Origin: Candidatus Thorarchaeota archaeon
GTDB taxonomy: Archaea; Asgardarchaeota; Thorarchaeia; Thorarchaeales; Thorarchaeaceae
DNA length: 64,000 bases
Direction: 5' to 3'
Assembly: GCA_021498125.1 (NCBI GenBank)
Contig: JAIZWL010000003.1
Span: 124,457 to 188,456 of the forward strand
Shown piece by piece: positions 47,928-58,600 of the stretch. The notes under the pieces were generated by a model, which worked only from the letters and a program-made list of their open reading frames with translations, did no database searches and had not been told where the DNA came from. Every line of letters starts with the position of its first letter. Positions within the stretch are counted from its first letter, which is position 1. A program made the translations under genes and the position numbers.

Positions 47928-48078
47928 GACCCTCCAGTTCGCCTGCGCCTTATGATGATATTGCACAAGGCAAGCGATTTACGGATGTTTGTACATTGTC
48001 AAGTTTCTATCAATTGTCTTATTAGGTCATAATTCAATAGAACTTGTGAGTTAAGATTTCAAGTACTTGGTGATCATA

Positions 48079-48471
48079 ATGCTCTCCCCCGAAAGGCTCC
48101 GTGATATTCTTCTTGAACTCGGTGGTGAGAGTATTGATCTGATCATTCTATTTGGTTCTCGTGCTCGAGGAGATTCTCATCTTCATAGTGACACAGACAT
48201 AGCTATACACACAACATTGCCGGGTAAGGAGACACGTTGGAATCTTTTGCTTCAACTCACATCTGCTGTTAATGGTCCAAATTTTCATACAGACCTTGTC
48301 ATACTTGAGGATGTAGATTGGTCACTAAAATATCGAATTGCACGTGATGGCAAGGTCTTGTACGAGAGAGATCATGCTTGGGCCCGATTTAAGGCACGAG
48401 TGATGAAATACTACCCCGACTATCGTATTTTTGAGAAAAAGTATCTTGATATGGCACTGAGGGGACTATGA
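48079..48471 (+). CDS. mntA: MntA-type nucleotidyltransferase (antitoxin)
   Basis: A 130-residue minimal nucleotidyltransferase. LFGSRARGDSHLHSDTDIAI is the GSxRxG...SDxD catalytic signature, and a third acidic residue sits in FHTDLVILED. MntA antitoxins AMPylate the partner HepT near its active site. Its stop is one base before hepT, the standard type VII HEPN/MNT arrangement. ATG 48079 was chosen; GTG 48070 is possible. The pair lies in an AT-rich patch. Confidence 0.88.
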   Translation: MLSPERLRDILLELGGESIDLIILFGSRARGDSHLHSDTDIAIHTTLPGKETRWNLLLQLTSAVNGPNFHTDLVILEDVDWSLKYRIARDGKVLYERDHAWARFKARVMKYYPDYRIFEKKYLDMALRGL

Positions 48472-48472
48472 C

Positions 48473-48898
48473 ATGGCAATTGACTCTGTTGTTGTTCGTA
48501 GAAGAATATCTCATATTCTCTCTAAACTTGAATATTTGCGGCAGCAACTCCCTATTACGCTTGAAAAGCTTGAAGATTTGACGCTGCTACAGTCGATTGA
48601 GCGCTGTTTGGAAGTAATTGGCCAAGCCATAATTGATATCTCCGCCAGCATATTGGCTGAACTACACGAGCCAATTCCTAAAAGCTATAGGGAGACTGTG
48701 ATTGCTCTTGGTACGCGTAATATTATTGGCTCTGATCTAGCGCAACGCCTTGCGAATTTAGCAAGCATGAGAAATATACTTGTTCACGAATATCTCGAGG
48801 TTGATCTTGATATTATTGTTCGGACGGTGCCATTGGTCTTGGATGACGCGCATGAGTTTATTACTGCTGTAAATCGTCTGTTGAAAAAATCCGAATGA
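48473..48898 (+). CDS. hepT: HepT-type HEPN toxin
   Basis: A 141-residue all-helical HEPN ribonuclease. MRNILVHEYLEVD gives the catalytic Rx4HxY motif (R100, H105, Y107), intact. The toxin cleaves RNA, probably tRNA in characterised systems, unless modified by MntA. Its gene follows mntA by one base; the two form a complete toxin-antitoxin cassette. Confidence 0.9.
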   Translation: MAIDSVVVRRRISHILSKLEYLRQQLPITLEKLEDLTLLQSIERCLEVIGQAIIDISASILAELHEPIPKSYRETVIALGTRNIIGSDLAQRLANLASMRNILVHEYLEVDLDIIVRTVPLVLDDAHEFITAVNRLLKKSE

Positions 48899-49016
48899 GC
48901 ATGAATCGAAGACTATCAGAAGTGCAATGGTTAGATGGTGAATAGTATCTCACGCATTTGTTGATAGTGTAAATGCTGACCGAAACCACATGATTCCTTC
49001 TTTATCGCAATGGCTT

Positions 49017-49292
49017 TCATGTTGCATACCGCTTATCGACCTTTTTTGTTAGATACGGAAGTACAAAGGCCAATGTGATTGCATACCATATCAGGACTAT
49101 TCCAACTATTCCCCAGTAAGTCGGACCGTTTGGTTGTGGATTGATAGTTGACCTAATCCAATCGTCCACGAGTACAAGCAATATGAGTGGACCAAGAAGA
49201 AATACTACAATGATCACATACTTGATTAATTCCCTCGTTAGGGCGGTTTTGTTTATTGAAACCGAATATTCATCATCTTTTGATTCACTCAT
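49017..49292 (-). CDS. Small two-span membrane protein
   Basis: A 91-residue protein starting MSESKDDEYSVSINK, with two hydrophobic segments (about 24-45 and 62-82) and a basic end (KKVDKRYAT). ATG 49292 is supported by AAGGGG upstream and avoids the odd His-rich upstream extension. AT-rich like the adjoining toxin-antitoxin region. Function unknown. Confidence 0.6.
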   Translation of the reverse strand: MSESKDDEYSVSINKTALTRELIKYVIIVVFLLGPLILLVLVDDWIRSTINPQPNGPTYWGIVGIVLIWYAITLAFVLPYLTKKVDKRYAT

Positions 49293-49370
49293 GGTATGAC
49301 GCCCCTTCTCGTTGCTCTTGATGTGAATTAGTATATGATGACTTGTATTGCTCAAAATGTGATCGGATAA

Positions 49371-49427
49371 AGTAAATATATTTTATTACATTTACTGTGA
49401 ATTGTCCAAAGCTCTATAAGGGACAAT
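49371..49427. promoter_or_regulatory. Paired inverted repeats around a TATA-like element
   Basis: Two perfect inverted repeats lie side by side: AGTAAAT (49371-49377) with ATTTACT (49390-49396), and ATTGTCC (49401-49407) with GGACAAT (49421-49427). The second pair encloses CTCTATAAG, a TATA-like box on the plus strand. The layout looks like an operator. It sits in the 269-base gap between the small membrane protein and leuS; the regulated gene is not clear. Confidence 0.4.
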
Positions 49428-49497
49428 GACATGAGCAGGTTGCGAGAGTGAGCCAGGATGGATTGCGTTCTCAATTAATACCAGTTGCTTTTTCGAG

Positions 49498-49509
49498 GCC
49501 TTTATAGAG
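49498..49509 (+). promoter_or_regulatory. TATA-like box of leuS
   Basis: GCCTTTATAGAG lies about 55-60 bases before the leuS start at 49562; a transcription start near 49530 gives a leader of about 30 bases. Confidence 0.45.
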
Positions 49510-49561
49510 GGTACTCGTTTCGGCTCATTCGTCGGTCATTCAATAACTTGTACAGAGGTCA

Positions 49562-52483
49562 GTGAATTTGAGCGATAGTGAGAGTGAATTTGCAAAGATT
49601 GAGAAGAAGTGGCAGCGCCGCTGGGCCAAGGACAAGATCTTCGAGGCGGATCCAGACCCCAACCGACCGAAGTTCTTCCTTACAGTGCCCTATCCCTACA
49701 CGAATGGCGCGCTGCATATTGGGCATGGTAGGACCTATACGGTTGGAGACCTGATTGCCCGCTACAAGAGAATGCGTGGATACAATGTCCTCTTCCCGAT
49801 GGCCTCACACATGACCGGGACTCCCATTCTAGGGATGGTCGAGCGGATCAAAGTAGGTGACAAAAAGGCCATTGAACAATACAAACGTGACCTGCGGCTC
49901 TATCTGGATACTGAGGAGGAAGTGGATGCGCAGCTGGCCAAGTTCACTGACCCATGGACCACGGCCAAGTTCTTTGCAAATGCGATCTCTGCTGACTTCA
50001 AGGCTCTCGGGTATAGTATTGACTGGCGACGAAAGTTCACGACTGGCGATAAGGAGTATAATCAGTTTGTCAGTTGGCAATATCACAAGTTCAAAGACAA
50101 GGGCTACCTGAAACAGGGTGACTATCCACTACTCTATTGTCCAAACTGCGGAAACCCCGTTGGAGAAGACGACCTGCTGGAGGGTGCTACAGCCAAGATC
50201 AAGGAGTTCACCGCTATCAAGTTCGGATTCAAGGATGGCTACATAGTCCCTGCCACTCTACGCCCTGAGACCATCTTTGGCGTCACGAACATGTGGATCA
50301 ACCCAAAGGAGACCTATGTATGGGCACTGGTCAACGGGGAGAAGTGGCTGATCTCCGAGGCTGCGGCTGAAAAGCTCAGGCTTCAGGCCAAAACGGTTGA
50401 GATATTGGAGAAGTTCCCCGGGTCAGAGGTAGTCGGTCAAAAATTCTCTGCGATACATGATGATAGAGAACTGCCGATTCTCCCTGCTGACTTTGTTGAT
50501 CCCAACAATGCCACAGGTGTTGTCTATTCCGTTCCAGCCCATGCACCCTTCGACTACATTGCCCTACGAGACCTCTGGGAAGACCCCTCAGGTCTGGAGC
50601 AATACGGTATCTCGGCCGAGGATGTTCGTGGTATTCAGATGATCAGCATGATCGATATCGAGGGCTATAGCGAGTTCCCTGCAAAGGACGCAGTCGAAAA
50701 ACGCAATATCACGTCACAGGACGAAGACGAGGCATTGGAGGAGGCAACTCAGGAGATCTACAAGGCTGAGTTCTATAGTGGTATCATGAAGGACAACTGT
50801 GGCCAGTTCTCAGGGCGCCCTATCAAGGATGTCAAGGATGAGGTGGTCGCATGGATGAAGTCCATCAACAGATGCGATGTATTCTACGAGCCCGATCAGC
50901 GTCCTGTTGTCTGCAAGTGCGGTACTGATGTCCAAGTTGGTGTCTTTGCTGGTCAGTGGTTCCTCGACTATCTGGCTCCCGGCTGGAAGGACAATGCTCA
51001 CAAGGCACTCGACTCGATGGATATCGTGCCTGATCTATTCAGAAATCTCTTCGAGGCCACCTTTGATTGGCTGACGCAGAGACCGTGTGCGCGCAAGCGC
51101 GGGATTGGGACACGTCTGCCCTTCGACCCTGACTGGATCATCGAGTCGCTGTCTGATTCCACGATCTATATGGCCTACTACACGATCAGTCACAAGATCC
51201 GTGCGCACAAGTTAAAGCCAAAGCAGTTGACCGTTGGCTTCTTTGACTACGTGTTTCTGGGTAAGGGGAAGCCGGAGAAGGTATCAGAGGAGACCGGAAT
51301 AGATGCCACGATCTTGGAGGATCTGCGGTCAGAGTTTCTATACTGGTATCCAAATGACCAGAGGCATACTGCGCCCTCTCACATCACAAACCATCTGAGC
51401 TTTGCGATCTTTCATCATGTGGCTATCTTCCCCAAGAAGCACTGGTTGAAATGTATCAGCCTGAACGAGCACGTGATCAAAGAGGGAGCGAAGATGTCCA
51501 AGTCTAAGGGCAACGTGATCCCCCTCGTTGAAATCCCTCAGAAGTATGGGGCCGATGTCTATCGTACTTATGTCATCTCAGCAGCAGAGCCTGCAAGTCT
51601 GATGGACTGGCGAGAACGAGATGTGCCTGCTGTCCGAAATCGTCTGCGACGGTTTGCGGAAATCATGAAAAAGTACTCGCGTAAAGAACCACGAGTCTAT
51701 CGGAAGAAGGATCACCCCACCATGGTGACGCGATGGGTCCTCTCACGGGTCAATTCCATCGTGCGGGACTGCACAGAGTACCTCGACTCGTTCAAGCTCC
51801 GTGACTATGCCATTAACTCAATGACCGAGATGATCCGTGTCATCAACCACTACCTGCGCCGGAAGGAGGTTCCGAAGGAGGAACGTGAGAGTACGATGGC
51901 TTACGTCTGTGATATCTGGGTGCGCTTGGTAGCTCCGATGACTCCACATATTGCAGAAGAGTTCTGGTCAAAGATGAAGCGTGATGGCTATGTTTCTCTT
52001 GCGCAGTGGCCAAAATATGACAAGAAGCTGATCGATCCTGCTATCGAGAGCGCCTTTGATGTGGTCACCTCTACAATCGCAGACATACGTGAGATTAAAG
52101 GTCTATTGAAAGGTCAGAGTCCTACTCGGGTACATATCTATGTGGCCCCTCAGTGGAAGTTTGACCTGATGGACACGGTCAAGAAGGCAGATGTACCTCT
52201 GATAGTCGGTCAACTGATGAAATTGATCATGTCAAATCCGGACTTCAAAAAGTACGGAAAGGATGCACAGGCCCTCGTGACCAAGATCGTCAAGGAGAAT
52301 GGGCTATGGCCGCATGCTGCAAGTGCCCGTGCGGAGATGGAGGCGCTTCAGAGTTCTGCGGCCTATATGCAGGACGAACTGGGAATGGAGATTATCGTGC
52401 ATAAGGCAGAGAGACCTGACTATGATCCTCACAACAAGGCACGTTATGCGCGACCCGGTAAAGTGTCTCTTTTCCTCGAATAG
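49562..52483 (+). CDS. leuS: Leucyl-tRNA synthetase
   Basis: A 973-residue class I synthetase of the archaeal/eukaryotic type. NGALHIGHGRTYTVGD holds the HIGH motif (HIGH near residue 45), the CP1 editing domain follows (TLRPETIFGVTNMW, PATGVVYSVPAHAPFDY-like), CPNCGNPV and CKCGTDV mark zinc-ribbon segments, and KMSKSKGNVIPL the second signature. The anticodon-binding helical domain and a C-terminal alpha/beta domain complete it. GTG 49562 or the TTG two codons on may be the start. Confidence 0.95.
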   Translation: MNLSDSESEFAKIEKKWQRRWAKDKIFEADPDPNRPKFFLTVPYPYTNGALHIGHGRTYTVGDLIARYKRMRGYNVLFPMASHMTGTPILGMVERIKVGDKKAIEQYKRDLRLYLDTEEEVDAQLAKFTDPWTTAKFFANAISADFKALGYSIDWRRKFTTGDKEYNQFVSWQYHKFKDKGYLKQGDYPLLYCPNCGNPVGEDDLLEGATAKIKEFTAIKFGFKDGYIVPATLRPETIFGVTNMWINPKETYVWALVNGEKWLISEAAAEKLRLQAKTVEILEKFPGSEVVGQKFSAIHDDRELPILPADFVDPNNATGVVYSVPAHAPFDYIALRDLWEDPSGLEQYGISAEDVRGIQMISMIDIEGYSEFPAKDAVEKRNITSQDEDEALEEATQEIYKAEFYSGIMKDNCGQFSGRPIKDVKDEVVAWMKSINRCDVFYEPDQRPVVCKCGTDVQVGVFAGQWFLDYLAPGWKDNAHKALDSMDIVPDLFRNLFEATFDWLTQRPCARKRGIGTRLPFDPDWIIESLSDSTIYMAYYTISHKIRAHKLKPKQLTVGFFDYVFLGKGKPEKVSEETGIDATILEDLRSEFLYWYPNDQRHTAPSHITNHLSFAIFHHVAIFPKKHWLKCISLNEHVIKEGAKMSKSKGNVIPLVEIPQKYGADVYRTYVISAAEPASLMDWRERDVPAVRNRLRRFAEIMKKYSRKEPRVYRKKDHPTMVTRWVLSRVNSIVRDCTEYLDSFKLRDYAINSMTEMIRVINHYLRRKEVPKEERESTMAYVCDIWVRLVAPMTPHIAEEFWSKMKRDGYVSLAQWPKYDKKLIDPAIESAFDVVTSTIADIREIKGLLKGQSPTRVHIYVAPQWKFDLMDTVKKADVPLIVGQLMKLIMSNPDFKKYGKDAQALVTKIVKENGLWPHAASARAEMEALQSSAAYMQDELGMEIIVHKAERPDYDPHNKARYARPGKVSLFLE

Positions 52484-52551
52484 AGCAGATATTCCGCAAA
52501 ATCGTTATGAGATTGGGGCGGAGGCTAACACAGTTTCCGCATCCCTCTCTC

Positions 52552-52566
52552 GTAACATAAATATCC
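52552..52566 (+). promoter_or_regulatory. TATA-like box of the giant protease gene
   Basis: GTAACATAAATATCC lies about 115-130 bases before the ATG at 52681 and after the leuS stop. The predicted leader of about 95 bases contains GGAGG at 52669-52673. Confidence 0.35.
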
Positions 52567-52680
52567 CCTTTTGTCATTGATGCAAACGAATGTGACGCTT
52601 GCGGCGCTCTAAGAATCAAAGCCCCTGTTGCTACAAAGCGATGGTTTTCTTATTGTGCTGTGGATTGTGGAGGAACCTTA

Positions 52681-55600
52681 ATGCATTTGACGAAGCTCCG
52701 AATTGGACTTGTAGCTGGAGTTCTTTTGTTTATGTTTGTAGTGCAACTATTTCCACTGGCAAATAGTGGCGCATTGAACTGGTACGAACACGACGATCGA
52801 GCCATGGTTGTTGGTGACTATGGTCTAAACTCGCTTCTGCAACCTGTCGATCGGACTGTGGTCCCAGTGACGACTCCTAAACTCTCACCTGTGAAGATAG
52901 TGACGCCTTCCAATGTGATCGATTTTGAACAGAGAAAGGCCGAAATTTTTGCCTCTGTTGATCACAACTCTAACAAGATTCATGATTCTCTGGAGAAGAC
53001 GATTGCTCTTCGCGAATCTACTGGTTCTGTTGATGGTCCTGTGAGTGTGATCGTGGCTGTGCGGGATGGCGAGCTTGATGATGCGATCAACTATTTTGAG
53101 ATGCTTGGCGGCACTCTGACCCGGCGTCTTGAGGGCGCGTTCTATGGGCTGGCTGGAAACATCTCCGCCAGTAAAGTCGCAGACCTTGCTAATTTTGGAG
53201 ATGTTGAGCTTGTCGAGGAGAACCAGCAGATGGTCCGCCATATGGACACTGCTACGCTTCTCACGAATGTTAGAACGTACGTATGGGACACTCTAGGTTA
53301 CAGAGGTGATTCCAACAGTGCAATTGCAATTCTCGATACTGGTATCGACGACTCCCATACAATGCTCTCTCCATATGCCTCTGGTGATTTTACTAACGGA
53401 AAGATAGTAGGTTGGCATGATGCCACTTCTGATAACTCGGCCTCCCCTGAAGACATGAATAGTCATGGCAGTCATTGTGCGGGGATTGCAGCAGGCAAGG
53501 AGTATGACTCTCAGCTTCCTGATGGCCGAATCCGGACAACATGGGGGATCAAGTACTCGCTCTCCAGTAGTGCCTCTGGGTTCTTCTCGTATTATATTCA
53601 GGTCAAGGCTGCCGGTCGAATTGATATCATGACGCTGTGGAGCGGGGGCACAAACGTCGGTAGTTCGGAAGTCCGACTGGTGGCACCTAATGGCACAATT
53701 GTTGACTCTGTTGTCTCTACAGCATCCCAACGTAATCTCACGGCAACGATCAACTCCAATGAGACCGGGATCTGGTCCGTCAAGATACAGGTCTCCTATC
53801 CGTCTGGAGGTGGGGAGTTCCGTGCTGTCGGTATCAATGTCTATCCCTACTCCACACCGAGCGACTCGCATGGTCGATTTAGCGGAGTCGCACCTGATAC
53901 TAAATTAGTGAGCGTCAAGGTCTTTGACAATAGTGGCTCTGGTTCCTCTACCGATCTTGTTGATGGTCTTAACTGGGTCTATAACAATGCTCAGACCTAT
54001 CACATCACTGTTGCCTCAATGAGTCTTGGTTTTTCAAGCACTGTGGCCTCTGTAGATACTGCTACAGCAAACCTTGTGTCAAAAGGAATTGTCACAGCGG
54101 TCAGTGCAGGTAATGATGGTCAAGGTGCGAATCATATCAACACGCCTGGGCATGTGAATGAGGTGATCTGTGTCGCGGCATCTGGTGACCACAATCAGAT
54201 AACCGACTACTCCTCTGAGGGTCCCGGTCATCTCAATACTGCAAAACCCGATCTTGCAGCTCCCGGTGGCGTGTCCACTCAGGGCGCAATTCTCTCTGTT
54301 GACTCAAATGATCAAGAGGCGGATGGTGCTTTCTCAGAACAGCAGTCAAATGATATGGCTCTCATGCAGGGAACCTCTATGTCCTGTCCCTATGTTGCAG
54401 GACTGGCCGCTCTCTTAGTGGATGCCATGGGCGGCTACAGCAGCTGGACATACGATAGCACAGCCAAACCTTACACTGTGAAGCAGCTGCTTATGATGAC
54501 CAGCTATGAGATCGGAACGATCAATCGTGGCGGTAAGGACACTGTCGAGGGGTATGGTCGAGTGAACGCCGACGCAGCTCTGGAGGCCTATCTCTATGAA
54601 CACACGATTGGCACTTCCGAATCCGCCACCATTGTCACTGGTGATATTGGTCGGAAGGCTTGGGCCCGCCATCTCACTCTGACCAGCGGCACGACCTATA
54701 CATTCAATCTTGATGTCCCCGCTGGGGCCGACTTTGATCTCTATCTCTATGATGGTTCATATGACACCTATGGTGAGCCTATCTTACTCGCAAAATCGAT
54801 CAACTTTGCCACGGGTGCCTCCGAACATATCACGTTCACCCCATCTTCAACTGGTACGTACTATATCGTTGTCAAATACATCCGTGGAAGTGGTGGGACC
54901 TTTACTTTCTCCAGCCAGTCTGGAACATCATTTCCGTCTGTGAGTATCGTCACGCCTGCTGAGAACGCTCAGTTGACGGGCGAGTTCACAGTTCAGGTCT
55001 CTGCCAGTGGTACTGGTCTGTCCTCTGTCAGCCTGCGTTTCTGGAATGATACATGGATCGATCTCACTAACGATTACAACTCAGGTACTGGTTACTATGA
55101 GTACACAATGAATGTGTCCTGTCTTGAGTCAGGAAATGTGACCTTCCTTGCCAAGGCTATAGGTAGCGGTGGTACAAGCTATGACTCATCTAATGTCTGG
55201 GTTCAGACCTACAGCCCACAGATTCTTCTTGTCGATGATGACAATGGAGGCACTTTCGAAAAATATTATATTGCTGCATTGAATGCCTTAGGGTTTGCTG
55301 AAGGCTCCGGCTTTGATAGATGGACGGTCTCCAGTGATGGCTCTCCCTCATCCGCAACTCTCCAGTCCTATGAGATAGTGATCTGGTTCACCTCAAATGA
55401 CTATCAGACAACACTGACCTCCACAGACCAATCAAATCTACAGGCCTTTCTCACCAATGGTGGCAAGCTCTTCATCAGTGGTCAGGACATTGGTTACGAT
55501 TCTAACGGGTCTTGGGAAACTTGGCTTCAGACATATCTTCATGGTGACTATATCTCGGACGATACGAATGCTGGCCAAGTAAACGGTGTGGCAAGCGATC

Positions 55601-58600
55601 CCATCTTTGATGGTGTGAGCTATGCGTTAGGAGGAGGCGATGGTGGCGGTGATAATGGCTATCCCGATCAAATCTCACCAGTCAATGGTGGTGTCCAATG
55701 TCTCCAATATGCCGTTTCGGGATCACCTGGTGCTGCGGTTTCCTATTCTGGAAGCTATCGTGTGGTCTATTTCGGATTCAACTTTGAGGCTATCTCCTAT
55801 GCCGCGGATCGTGTGGACGCTCTTGATCGCATTCTGAACTTTCTGGGCGTTGATGCGGCTCCCACTCTCCATGTGACTTCCCCTGAACGGAACTCGTGGG
55901 TCTCTTCTCCGTTCACAGTAGTCTATTCAGCCTCGGATGATGTGTCTGTTTCATATGTGGAATTCTATTTGGATGGGCAGTATCAGGCTCGTGCGGTGAG
56001 TGACCCTGTCAATATCACCTCTGATGAGGGTGACCACACGCTGCGAGTCATTGCTGTAGACAGTCTTAAGCAGATCACGGTGCGACAGATTATACTACAT
56101 GTCGATAATACGGATCCAACAGTCACCTTTGTGACTCCAGATGCGGGGGCTGTTGTGACCAGTGGGACAACCGTGGATGTGGAGGTTTCCGACGCACATC
56201 TAGACACTGTGAATTATCACTGGGACTCTGACTCATGGCAGACTTTCGCCTCTCCATATGATACTCAGGTCCCTACAGGCGATGGGACTCATACGCTCTA
56301 CGTCCAAGCGACCGATCTTGCTGGTAATCAGGTCACGACCTCTCGTCAGTTTGTCTGTGATGATACCGCACCTACCATCACGCTTGTCAGCCCCGCAGAT
56401 GGCAGTGTCCAGCCAAGTGGTGCGACTGTGGATCTATCGATCTCCGATACCCATCTCAGTACAGTCTACTACCACTGGGATTCCGGCTCATGGGCAGTCC
56501 TCCCCTCTCCATATGATACGTCCATTCCCTCTGGCGATGGGTCTCACACGTTGTATGTGAATGCGACAGACGAGGCTGGGAACTATAGGCAAAGTTCCTA
56601 TTCCTTCACAACAGATGACACAGCTCCTACGATCACTCTGGTGTCGCCAGCGAATAATACGGAACAATCCGGTGGTACAACAGTCAACTTGGATATTTCT
56701 GATACGCATCTCAGTACCGTCTATTATAGATGGGATACTGGTTCTTGGGGTGTGCTGTCCGCCCCTTATGATACTCAGATTCCATCTAGCGAAGGCGCAC
56801 ACACTCTATATGTCAATGCCACCGATGAGGCTGGAAATAACGCGGTTCGCAAATATCTGTGGAACGTGTCATATTCAGGGTCAGCGCCTATTGTGAATCT
56901 TACCGCTCCGGCCGCAGGCGGTGTTCAGCCGAGTGGAACGACTATTTCTCTGAACATAACAGATCCAGATGGGGATCTCAGTACGGTCTATTACCGATGG
57001 GATACTGGTTCATGGGCAGTACTCCCCTCGCCATATGAAACGACCCTCCCCTCTGGTGATGGCAACCATACGTTGTATGTGAATGCGACGGACAGCCAAG
57101 GTCATATCACTCTACAGAACTTCTCATTTGTGACTGATGATACAAGCCCCACTATCACACTGAACTCTCCAGCGGATGGATCTGTGATTAACTCAGGAAC
57201 CGTCATCGATATTGGGATATCTGACGCGAACGCTCTGTCCTCTACTCTCTACAATTGGGACGGGGGGTCGAACTTGACCCTTAGTAGTCCGTACGATATC
57301 ACCGTCACTGGGCTGTCTGAAGGCAGTCATACCCTGTACGTCTATGCGCAGGATGAGGCTGGAAATTGGGGCGATGCATCCTATACCTTTGTGATAGATG
57401 ATACTGCTCCAGTGATCACTCTGAACTCCCCTTCAGATGGGTCCGAGATCCAGTCCGGTACGATGATCGATCTTGACGTTACTGATAGTCATTCTGTGGC
57501 ATCGGTCCTCTACAATTGGGACGGAGGTACTAATACAACCCTCTCCAGTCCGTATGATGTCGATACGAGCGGTCTATCCGATGGCTCGCATGTATTGAAC
57601 ATCTATGCACAGGACGAGGCTGGGAACTGGGCGCATGAGACCTACTCATTCACTATTGATGACACTTCACCTACGATCACACTGAACTCCCCTTCAGATG
57701 GGTCCGAGATCCAGTCTGGCACGACAATCGATCTCACAGTCACCGATGGACATACATTGTCTCAAGTGCTGTACAACTGGGACGGCACTTCCAATGCGAC
57801 TCTCGGAAGTCCGTATGATGTGACGACCACTGGGCTCTCAGAAGGAAGTCACACGTTACACGTTTACGCACAGGACGCGGCAGGTAATTGGGCCAGTGAG
57901 GATTATACGTTCGTGATTGATGACACAGCACCTACGATCACGCTGGACTCCCCTTCAGATGGTGCTGAGATTCAATCCGGGACAACGATTGATCTGAGCG
58001 TCACAGACAGTCACACCATTGCCCAAGTGCTGTACAACTGGGACGGCTCCTCTAATGCCACGCTCTCTGCTCCTTATGATGTGTCTACTGCGGGTCTCAG
58101 TGAGGCGACTCATACCCTCCACGTCTACGCACGAGATGCGGCAGGGAACTGGATCGGGACGACATACTCGTTCGTGATTGATGACACAGCACCTTCCATC
58201 GTTCTCAATGCACCTGCTGACGGTGCGGAGATCATCTCAGGTACTGTAATCGACCTCGACATAGTGGAAGCAAACACACTGTCAGATGTCCATTATCACT
58301 GGGATAGTAATACAAACACTCCCTTGAGCAGTCCTTATGATGTGAGTACTGCTGGACTATCTGAGGGTTCTCATTCTCTGACGGTCTATGCTCAGGATGC
58401 TGCTGGAAATTGGAATCAGCATGTGTACTCCTTTGTCATTGACGATACCGCGCCAGTGATCACACTTGTATCCCCCTCAAATGGGTCGCTCATTACCTCA
58501 AGCACAACCATTGATCTCAGCATTACCGATTCCAATACACTGAATCAGGTACTCTACAACTGGGATGAGACCTCAAATACAACATTGTCTTCTCCTTATG

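Noticed and set aside
52570-52680. Cys-rich in-frame extension (CDACG...CAVDC) upstream of the giant protease
   Set aside because: No start codon opens this stretch, and the ATG at 52681 has a good ribosome binding site followed directly by a signal peptide; the cysteines appear to be chance.
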